Positions 44,755 to 51,254 of a stretch of DNA of 64,000 nt are shown here, piece after piece. The DNA is from UBA5072 sp041737175 (lineage in GTDB: Bacteria; Bacteroidota; Bacteroidia; Bacteroidales; UBA10428). The notes beneath the pieces are model-generated. The model worked only from the letters and a program-made list of their open reading frames with translations, did not search any database and was not told where the DNA came from. Made by a program: the position numbers and the translations under genes. How positions within the stretch are numbered: the first letter of the stretch is position 1; every line of letters starts with the position of its first letter. The stretch is taken from assembly GCA_041737175.1 (NCBI GenBank), contig JBGSSF010000027.1, positions 1 through 64,000 on the forward strand, written 5' to 3'.

Positions 44755-46332
44755 ATGAAAAAAATCCTTATTTGGACAGGCGCCATTATTCTGGTGATGG
44801 CAGTTTCCCTGGTCATCTTTGTTGCCATACAAACCAGGGAAAGAAACCAGGAGTACAATTTAAACCTTAGCCTGCCTGAACAGCATGCAGTTTCCGGGCA
44901 GCTTAAGGCAGGTTTTGCCACAATGAATATCACGCCGTTACTGCCTGATACATGGACAGATGTGGACAGCAACGCCAGGTACGAACCTGAAAAAGGCGAC
45001 ACCTATGTGGACGGCAATAAAAATGGCAAATTCGATGCCTTCTGGATGGCTGGCTTCGATAATAAAAGGGCTGCCAACGGAATTCACGACAGCCTCTGGG
45101 CTCGGGCCATAGTTTTTGACGACAGCGCTTCGGTTATCGGAATGGTGGTAATCGACGCCATCGGTTTCTTTCATGATGATGTGATTGCTGTCCGGAAACT
45201 GGTGGCCCAAAAAATTCCGGAAATTGACCATGTGATCCTTTCATCTACCCACACGCACGAAGCTCCGGATTTGCAGGGATTGTGGGGCGAATCGGAATAT
45301 AAATCGGGTGTAAACCAGGAATACCGTAAACAGGTGCAGCAGAAAGCCGCCGATGCCATTTGCAAAGCTTATCAGAACAGGATGGCAGTCAGCCTGGAAT
45401 TTGCACAGGTCGATAGCATTGCAAAGGATCTGATTGACGATTTCAGAATGCCCAGGGTGTTCGACGAAGGTATCCGGCTGATGCGGGTAAAAAACAAGGC
45501 AACAGGTCAAACCGCAGGACTATTGGTAAATATTGGCGATCATCCTGAAACAGCCGGGAGCGAAAACCTGCTGATAACTTCAGATATTTTCCATTACCTG
45601 CGCGATGGTGTGGAACGAGGTATTGTTTACGATAATGTAAAAAAGCGTGAAGGAGTTGGAGGAACTGTAATTGTGATGAACGGAGCTGTTGGTGGCCTGA
45701 TGAGCAGTATGGGGAGTGCAACCCATGACCCATGGCTGAACAAGACCTTCACTGCTGAAGAAAATAATTTCGGTAAAGTGAGGGCGCAGGGATATCGTTT
45801 AGCTGATCAAATCCTGTCAACACTGGATTCGGGTCAATGGAAAACCATGGATAAGACAGATTTGAGCCTCCGGGCCAAAACCTTCTATTTTAGAATGGAC
45901 AACATTCTTTTTAAACTGGGAGGTATTCTTGGCGTTTTCGACCGGGGATTTAAAAGACTGAAATATGTAAAAAGTGAAATCAATCTGCTGACCATCGGTC
46001 CGGCCTGGTTCCTGACCATACCAGGTGAGATCAATCCGGAGATCGTGAATGGCGGCATTGAAACACCTGAGGGCGCTGATTATACAATTTCGCCTGTTGA
46101 AGTGCCCCCCATCAGGCAAATGATGAAAGGGGACATCAATTTTGTCATCGGACTGGCCAATGATGAAGTGGGGTACATTATGCCCAAGACGCACTGGGAT
46201 GAGAAACAACCGTTTACCTATGGTGAAAAGGAAGCACCCTATGGCGAGGTCAACTCCCTGGGCCCCGAAACCGGTCCCGAGTTGCACCGGCAGATTATGC
46301 GGCTGATTGACGAAATGCTTGGTTCAAACTGA
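44755..46332 (+). CDS. membrane-anchored ceramidase-like protein 3
   Basis: 525 aa with an N-terminal membrane anchor (about 3-24). It belongs to the neutral/alkaline non-lysosomal ceramidase family by AGFATMNITPLLPD, the Zn-type SSTHTHEAP motif and the late NDEVGYIMP block. The nucleophile region reads NGAVGGLMSS, not GDVSPN, so it too departs from true ceramidases. It is longer than the two paralogs in region 1 and has an insertion (DSNARYEPEKGDTYVDGN) rich in Asp/Asn that could bind calcium. Located in the GH20/GH92 locus. Substrate unknown. Confidence 0.72.
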   Translation: MKKILIWTGAIILVMAVSLVIFVAIQTRERNQEYNLNLSLPEQHAVSGQLKAGFATMNITPLLPDTWTDVDSNARYEPEKGDTYVDGNKNGKFDAFWMAGFDNKRAANGIHDSLWARAIVFDDSASVIGMVVIDAIGFFHDDVIAVRKLVAQKIPEIDHVILSSTHTHEAPDLQGLWGESEYKSGVNQEYRKQVQQKAADAICKAYQNRMAVSLEFAQVDSIAKDLIDDFRMPRVFDEGIRLMRVKNKATGQTAGLLVNIGDHPETAGSENLLITSDIFHYLRDGVERGIVYDNVKKREGVGGTVIVMNGAVGGLMSSMGSATHDPWLNKTFTAEENNFGKVRAQGYRLADQILSTLDSGQWKTMDKTDLSLRAKTFYFRMDNILFKLGGILGVFDRGFKRLKYVKSEINLLTIGPAWFLTIPGEINPEIVNGGIETPEGADYTISPVEVPPIRQMMKGDINFVIGLANDEVGYIMPKTHWDEKQPFTYGEKEAPYGEVNSLGPETGPELHRQIMRLIDEMLGSN

Positions 46333-46366
46333 CCTCTAGGGTATATTTATTCAAAATTTTAAGCCA

Positions 46367-48559
46367 ATGCGATATCTTCCTCTCTTTTTTCTGGCAGTAA
46401 TGGTATCCTGTACCCACCGGGATGTTACCCGCTATGTCGATCCGAACATCGGCACCGTGGCACCGCTGCTCACCACCAAGGCACCCACGGTGCACCGTCC
46501 GCACAGCATGGTAAGGGTTTTCCCGGTTACCAAGCCGGGACTGAACGACCGTTACCTGAGCGACCGGATATACGGATTTGCCCTGAATCTGCCGGCATAT
46601 CGCTACGGACATGTCACCGAACTGATGCCCCTCAGTGGTAAGCTCACCTTCCATCGCGATGGATCCGCCCAGCTGTTTGACCATGACCTTGAAGAGGTTC
46701 ATCCCTGGTATCACAGGGTATTGCTTGAGGATGACGATATCCTGGCCGAGTGGACCACCACGGAGCGCACAGTAGTGTATCGTTTCACCTTTAACCGCAA
46801 GGATTCGTGTTACCTCCTTTTCCGGTCCGGCAGGAAGGCAGTTTTTAAGGTAACGGGGGAGAGCACCTTAACAGGATGGGAGGAATTTGAGCAAACCCGG
46901 CAGTATTTCCATGCGGAGTTCAGTCAGCCGTTTGTGTCCTCGGGATCCTTTGGTTCAGGGGACGAAACTGGCATCTATGTCCGTTTTAATGCTCCGGACA
47001 AGCCTGTTGAGGTAAGGGCAGGCATTTCCTTCATCGGGGAAGACCAGGCCACAGCAAATCTGCACAGGGAAACTGCGGGTAAGCGCTTTGAAGTCATACG
47101 CAACGAAGGTCAAAAAATCTGGGCAGAAGCCCTAAGTGCCATCCGGTTGCAGGGTGGAACAGAACGGCAGCGGCGAATCTTTTATACCTCGCTTTACCGG
47201 TGCATGGAGCGGATGGTCAATATTTCCGAGGATGGACAGTATTTCAGCGCATACGACGGTCAGGTGCATGCCGATGAAGGCAGGTCTTTCTATGTCGACG
47301 ACTGGCTGTGGGATACCTACCGGTCGCTTCACCCGCTGATGCTGATCCTTGAGCCCGCTAAGCAGGCTGATATGATCGAATCGTATATCCGCATGTATGA
47401 ACAAAGCGGATGGATGCCCGGTTTTCCGCAGGTATACGGCGATTTCCCGGCCATGATCGGCTTTCATTCAGCAGCTTTGGTATGGGACACCTGGCAAAAG
47501 GGGATACGGGATTTTTCCATAGAGAAGGCTTACGAAGGCCTACGGAAAAATGCCATGGAGGGCACCATGCTGCCCTGGCGGACCGGACCCATGTGTTCAC
47601 TCGACTCCTTCTATCACACCCATGGCTGGTATCCGGCACTACCGGAAGACAGCGCCGAATCGGTAGCCCTGGTGGATGGTTTTGAAAAACGGCAAGCCGT
47701 GGCGGTGACGCTGGAGCATAGCTATGACGACTGGTGCCTGGCTCAGCTGGCCAGAGAACTGGGAAAGGAAGAAGATTACCGGTATTTTATGAAACGGTCG
47801 GAGAATTACTGCAATGTATTTCATCCGGAAACAGGTTTTATGACCCCCAGGATGGCCGATGGCCGCTGGGTGGAGCCTTTCGATCCCCAGCTGTCGGGAG
47901 GCGTTGGCAGCCGTATGTATTTTGCCGAAAACAACGCCTGGACCTGGAATTTCAGTGTGCAGCACGATATCCCCGGTCTTATTCAGCTGCTGGGCGGGAA
48001 GGAGAAGTTCGAGGAACGACTCGATCGTTTGTTCAACGAACCGACCAGGATTTCCAAATGGCAGTTCATGGGACAATTTCCCGATGCCACCGGACTGAAC
48101 GGCATGTTTGTGGCAGGGAACGAGCCTTCCTTTCATATTCCCTACCTGTACAATTATGCAGGCCAGCCCTGGAAAACGCAGCGCCGGATCAGGGAGATCA
48201 TGGACCTGTGGTTCGATGACCGACCATTGGGTATTCCCGGTGATGAGGATGGCGGCGGGCTATGTTCCTGGTATGTATTTTCCGCGATGGGATTCTTCCC
48301 GGTTACGCCTGGCAGCGGAGAGTATGCCATCGGTAGTCCCTTTTTCGAATCGGTGAAAATCCGGTTGCCCGGAGGGAAGACCTTTACCATAATCGCTAAA
48401 AACTGTTCGAAAAGCAATAAATACATACAATCGGCCCGCCTTAACGGAGAACATTTGAATAGGCCATTTATCCGGCATGAGGACATCATGCGGGGAGGCC
48501 GACTGGAACTGGTAATGGGAGAAAGGCCGAACAAGGAATGGGGTGTTGGTCTCCGGTAG
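46367..48559 (+). CDS. GH92-family alpha-mannosidase-like lipoprotein
   Basis: 730 aa. Lipobox MVSC with Cys15. The N-terminal beta-sandwich (about 20-230) begins RYVDPNIGT, and the C-terminal (alpha/alpha)6 domain ends with the GH92 block WYVFSAMGFFPVTPG...YAIGSPFF and KSNKYIQSARLNG. The acidic catalytic motif, usually GN[DE]DCGxMSAW, reads GDEDGGGLCSW (Asp626-Glu627-Asp628), so the acids are kept but surrounding residues differ. GH92 enzymes are calcium-dependent exo-mannosidases on N-glycans or yeast mannan. Specificity here may have changed. Last intact gene of the GH20 unit. Confidence 0.9.
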   Translation: MRYLPLFFLAVMVSCTHRDVTRYVDPNIGTVAPLLTTKAPTVHRPHSMVRVFPVTKPGLNDRYLSDRIYGFALNLPAYRYGHVTELMPLSGKLTFHRDGSAQLFDHDLEEVHPWYHRVLLEDDDILAEWTTTERTVVYRFTFNRKDSCYLLFRSGRKAVFKVTGESTLTGWEEFEQTRQYFHAEFSQPFVSSGSFGSGDETGIYVRFNAPDKPVEVRAGISFIGEDQATANLHRETAGKRFEVIRNEGQKIWAEALSAIRLQGGTERQRRIFYTSLYRCMERMVNISEDGQYFSAYDGQVHADEGRSFYVDDWLWDTYRSLHPLMLILEPAKQADMIESYIRMYEQSGWMPGFPQVYGDFPAMIGFHSAALVWDTWQKGIRDFSIEKAYEGLRKNAMEGTMLPWRTGPMCSLDSFYHTHGWYPALPEDSAESVALVDGFEKRQAVAVTLEHSYDDWCLAQLARELGKEEDYRYFMKRSENYCNVFHPETGFMTPRMADGRWVEPFDPQLSGGVGSRMYFAENNAWTWNFSVQHDIPGLIQLLGGKEKFEERLDRLFNEPTRISKWQFMGQFPDATGLNGMFVAGNEPSFHIPYLYNYAGQPWKTQRRIREIMDLWFDDRPLGIPGDEDGGGLCSWYVFSAMGFFPVTPGSGEYAIGSPFFESVKIRLPGGKTFTIIAKNCSKSNKYIQSARLNGEHLNRPFIRHEDIMRGGRLELVMGERPNKEWGVGLR

Positions 48560-48565
48560 AAACAA

Positions 48566-48682
48566 CCCTGGCAGCAGGCTCCGGATGCACCGGGCCCCAT
48601 GGCGGTAAGGGAGGAAATGAAAAACATCATCCGGTTCTGGTTTGACCTGGGGGCCGACGGATTCCGGGCCGACATGGCCTAG
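48566..48682 (+). pseudogene. GH13 (alpha-amylase family) remnant
   Basis: In the frame starting CCC at 48566 the translation contains APGPMAVREEMKN, IIRFWFDLGADGFRADMA and then a TAG stop. This is the conserved region around the GH13 catalytic nucleophile (GFRxDxA), normally in the middle of an enzyme of about 500 residues. Nothing before or after it continues the domain. It begins 7 bp after the GH92 stop, so a gene was deleted on both sides. Confidence 0.8.
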
Positions 48683-48862
48683 CGATTGATTCTGATTGAT
48701 TGAATCGCAACTTCAAAGGCGGACAACCTGGCTAAATTGTCCGCTGATTACCTGACTAACATAGCTAAAATAAAATTGAAGGTGAAGTTCTGTCTCCGCC
48801 AATATAGGTTTATTCCTTTACAACTGCCTGGCTAACTTTTTGTTTTTGAGCTTAGCCAGATC
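48683..48862. other. palindrome-rich non-coding spacer
   Basis: No gene. Perfect inverted repeats: GCGGACAA/TTGTCCGC (48719-48744) and CTGGCTAA/TTAGCCAG (48828-48859). A further CTGGCTAA occurs at about 48728. GATTGATT is repeated just after the GH13 remnant. It looks like decayed accessory DNA. Confidence 0.45.
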
Positions 48863-48864
48863 GG

Positions 48865-48961
48865 GAATTACTTACGTGATTCCTCGTTGGGGGGAAGCTT
48901 TGTAGCGAGAGGGAGAATTACTACGTGATTCTTTGGGGGGAAGCTTTACAACGAAAATCCC
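48865..48961. repeat. imperfect tandem repeat with tRNA-Met 3'-end copy
   Basis: Two copies of a unit of about 46-50 bp: GAATTACTTACGTGATTC...TTGGGGGGAAGCTTT (48865-48901) and GAATTACTACGTGATTC...TTGGGGGGAAGCTTT (48915-48947). Between them, TTGTAGCGAGAGGGAGAATT (48900-48919) exactly repeats 49081-49100, which covers the 3' end of the tRNA-Met gene. TACAACGAAAATCCC (48947-48961) is the exact inverse of 49071-49085. Confidence 0.7.
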
Positions 48962-49003
48962 CGAACTTCCTGCGGAAGTATTATTTTATGTGGCCTCCGT
49001 CCC

Positions 49004-49026
49004 AATTCATGCAGGAAGCATGAATT
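49004..49026. repeat. 9-bp perfect inverted repeat
   Basis: AATTCATGC and GCATGAATT flank a 5-base loop (AGGAA). It lies within the region bounded by the 15-bp inverted repeats next to tRNA-Met. A smaller hairpin ACTTCC/GGAAGT precedes it at about 48965-48979. Confidence 0.5.
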
Positions 49027-49046
49027 GTGCCGAATGCCAAATAAAA

Positions 49047-49066
49047 AACCCGGCTTAGGCCGGGTT
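49047..49066 (-). terminator. rho-independent terminator of tRNA-Met
   Basis: Read on the minus strand, AACCCGGC-CTAA-GCCGGGTT forms a perfect 8-bp stem with a 4-base loop, followed by six T (49043-49048 on the plus strand are A). It lies 18 bp past the 3' end of the tRNA. Confidence 0.85.
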
Positions 49067-49083
49067 CTGAGGGATTTTCGTTG

Positions 49084-49157
49084 TAGCGAGAGGGAGAATT
49101 GAACTCCCGACCTCATGATTATGAATCATGCGCTCTAACCATCTGAGCTACCTCGCC
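49084..49157 (-). tRNA. tRNA-Met (CAT anticodon)
   Basis: On the minus strand the 74-nt sequence starts GGCGAGGTAGCTCAG, has the anticodon arm CATGATT-CAT-AATCATG, and a T arm GGGAG-TTCAATT-CTCCC. The acceptor stem closes GGCGAGG with TCTCGCT (G-T pairs at both ends), discriminator A. The CCA end is not encoded. The anticodon CAT with a fully paired anticodon stem and this acceptor indicates elongator Met; a lysidine-type Ile tRNA is the less likely alternative. The last 17 or so bases are duplicated at 48900. Confidence 0.93.
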
Positions 49158-49162
49158 GACTA

Positions 49163-49189
49163 GGGTGTGAGTGTGGGTGTGGGTGTGAC
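49163..49189. repeat. GT-rich simple repeat
   Basis: GGGTGTGAGTGTGGGTGTGG pattern of GTGTGG-type units just upstream of tRNA-Met (on its 5' side). Short and of no evident function. Confidence 0.6.
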
Positions 49190-49216
49190 AGGGCATGGGC
49201 ATGAGTTTGGGGAGTG

Positions 49217-49224
49217 CAAAGATA
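49217..49224 (-). promoter_or_regulatory. -7 box for tRNA-Met
   Basis: CAAAGATA on the plus strand reads TATCTTTG on the minus strand, an exact TAnnTTTG match about 60 bp before the tRNA start. No clear TTTG -33 box was found. Confidence 0.5.
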
Positions 49225-49248
49225 TAATTTTTGGTTAAAAATGAAGAA

Positions 49249-50265
49249 TTATCCCCGCAAAAATATCAGCTTCCTGAAACCTACCATTTTCCGGGCTGCC
49301 TCATCCCAAAGTCTGAGATGTAAAGTACTGAAGCTTGATAACAGGGTTATGGGTTGTACTTCCCTGAAAAGTGCATTCTCGTAATGACAACGAGCCAGGT
49401 TATAATTCGGAATTTTAGGGCTCAGGTGGTGAACATGATGAAATCCTATATTTCCCGTAAACCATTGTAAAATGGCCGGCAGTTTCAGGAATGAACTCCC
49501 CTTTATGGCAGCATTCTTATAATCCCATTGATGGCTCCTGTCCCAGGTAACATCATCAAACTGATGCTGTACATAAAACAACCATATCCCGGCGCTATGG
49601 GAAATGAGAATGACGGGTATCTGGATCATCAGATAAGCTTTTACCCCTATCCACAAACTCAGCAAAATAGCAACCACCAATAGTCCGATGTTGGTGACAT
49701 ATACACTCATCCGGCTGCTGCGGTTCATTGTTTTCCTGGAAAAGCGATTTACGACCAGCACCATGTATAGCGATCCGATCGTAAACATAACGAGGGGATG
49801 ACGGTACATCCGGTAAATGAAACGGTCGTGTTTCGAACAGGCCAAATATTCATCCACAGTGAGGGTCCAAACGTCACCCACCCCACGCTTGTCGAGATTG
49901 CCGGCCGTGGCATGGTGCACCCGGTGACTAAAATGCCAGGGTGAATAAGGAGTGAATGTCAATATACCCATTAGTATGCCTGTTATATCGTTGGCTTTCT
50001 TCGACCGGAAAAACGATCCGTGCCCGCAATCGTGGAATATGATAAATAACCGGATAAGAAGTCCCGCTGCAGGCAGTGAAAGCAATAGTGTAATCCAGTA
50101 CGAATATTGCAAACTAAAGTACATTAAGATCCATAATCCCACATAAGGAACGAATGTATTGAGGATTTGCCACAGGCTCTTCCGCATATCAGGCATGTTG
50201 TATCGCATGATGATCTTTTCCCACGATCTGTCAGTATGGATGGTATTTTCTATTGTGCTTATCAT
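49249..50265 (-). CDS. membrane fatty-acid desaturase
   Basis: 338 aa integral membrane di-iron desaturase. The three histidine boxes are present: FHDCGHG (HxxxH, about 93-99), HFSHRVHHA (HxxHH, about 128-136) and GFHHVHH (about 288-294), with membrane helices around 35-75 and 170-235. It introduces a double bond into acyl chains of membrane lipids, probably controlling fluidity. Monocistronic. An upstream TTAATTTG-like sequence on the minus strand is a near match to a -7 box. Confidence 0.92.
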   Translation of the reverse strand: MISTIENTIHTDRSWEKIIMRYNMPDMRKSLWQILNTFVPYVGLWILMYFSLQYSYWITLLLSLPAAGLLIRLFIIFHDCGHGSFFRSKKANDITGILMGILTFTPYSPWHFSHRVHHATAGNLDKRGVGDVWTLTVDEYLACSKHDRFIYRMYRHPLVMFTIGSLYMVLVVNRFSRKTMNRSSRMSVYVTNIGLLVVAILLSLWIGVKAYLMIQIPVILISHSAGIWLFYVQHQFDDVTWDRSHQWDYKNAAIKGSSFLKLPAILQWFTGNIGFHHVHHLSPKIPNYNLARCHYENALFREVQPITLLSSFSTLHLRLWDEAARKMVGFRKLIFLRG

Positions 50266-50530
50266 AATTTTTTTTGGTTTACTGGTGAGTCCGATGTCCG
50301 GATGGCTGGATAGTCGAAAGCAGGGTTCAAACTTTTTATGATGCCGGGATTTATTTTGGGTGCTAAGTTACAAATTAATACGGTCAGATCAATTCTTTCA
50401 CGAACCTGTTTATGCTCCTTACGTTTCCACTAAACGAATGAATATCATAGAATTCATGGAATTAGTCAAAAGTTTCAATCCATTTGATGGTAAATAACGT
50501 TTAATTTCATGAATAACAAACTCAAAGGGC

Positions 50531-50905
50531 ATGAATACCATTAATATTAAAGCCACAAATTCGACACCGGCGGTAATTTTTGAAAATGATAACACGTTAA
50601 TTATCAAGGGCCGGTCGATACCCGCAAATGAAAACAAATTTTACAATCCGCTGATCTCATGGGCTGAAAACCTTGAAATCAGAAGACTTACAGTTGACAT
50701 CAACCTGGAGTACATGAACAGCGTTTCCTCAAAAATGCTGCTCTACCTTCTGAAAAAGCTGGATACCAATTCCAAAATTGAAAAACTGGCCATAAGATGG
50801 TTCTTTGAAGCAGGCGATGAGGCAACGTATGAATGCGGAAAGATTTTTAAAGAGATGCTAAAAAAGGCTGAATTCAGATTCTGCAGATTCAGGGACGCTT
50901 CCTGA
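50531..50905 (+). CDS. SiaC-family regulatory protein (DUF1987)
   Basis: 124 aa. It matches the SiaC/DUF1987 family: NSTPAVIFENDNTLIIKGRS near the N-terminus, NKFYNPLISWAEN, and the internal VDINLEYMNSVSSKMLLYLL. SiaC-type proteins are STAS-like partners switched by phosphorylation in two-component or SiaABCD-type signalling. No kinase or phosphatase partner lies beside it, so the partner is elsewhere. Nothing else in the 265-bp region before it was recognised. Confidence 0.82.
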   Translation: MNTINIKATNSTPAVIFENDNTLIIKGRSIPANENKFYNPLISWAENLEIRRLTVDINLEYMNSVSSKMLLYLLKKLDTNSKIEKLAIRWFFEAGDEATYECGKIFKEMLKKAEFRFCRFRDAS

Positions 50906-50940
50906 TCAAAGATATCCCCTCACTGATTTTCTTAAATTTG

Positions 50941-50948
50941 TACCTTTG
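50941..50948 (+). promoter_or_regulatory. -7 box upstream of the 79-aa gene
   Basis: TACCTTTG is an exact TAnnTTTG match, 45 bp before the ATG at 50993. It also lies 36 bp after the SiaC-like stop, so the small gene and the subtilase have their own promoter. Confidence 0.55.
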
Positions 50949-50992
50949 TCTGTATAAGTACAGCAAAGGTATTTTTTTTAATAAGTTTCTCC

Positions 50993-51232
50993 ATGAAATT
51001 CACCCGTGAAGATTACAACCAGCGTATCATTGATAAAGAAGGCAGGATTCCCGAGAATGAACCCGTTTTCCTTCTCAGGGCCCAGGATGTATATGCCCCC
51101 TCAACACTGAGATTTTATGCCAAACTCCTGGAGGAAGACGGCAACAACGAAATGGCCGAGGAACTAAGGAATCACGCCCGACAGATGGTGGTGTGGCAAA
51201 AATCGGTGAGGGTACACTTGCCGGATAAATGA
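50993..51232 (+). CDS. small conserved-looking hypothetical protein
   Basis: 79 aa, soluble, charged, no signal or membrane helix. Features: DYNQRIIDKEGRIPENEPVF, LRAQDVYAPSTLRFYA and a Trp/Gln-containing C-terminal helix (HARQMVVWQKS). Function unknown. A -7 box 45 bp upstream and only 22 bp to the subtilase gene support it as a real gene, perhaps co-transcribed. Confidence 0.7.
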   Translation: MKFTREDYNQRIIDKEGRIPENEPVFLLRAQDVYAPSTLRFYAKLLEEDGNNEMAEELRNHARQMVVWQKSVRVHLPDK

Positions 51233-51254
51233 GATTCCATGAAATCCTACTCAT

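Noticed and set aside
47639..48136. 165-codon antisense ORF inside GH92
   Set aside because: GH92 motifs on the plus strand are clear; the opposite frame is low-complexity shadow coding.
48900..49100. CRISPR-like array from repeated units near tRNA-Met
   Set aside because: Only two imperfect units, no regular spacers and no cas genes; explained as tandem repeat plus tRNA copy.
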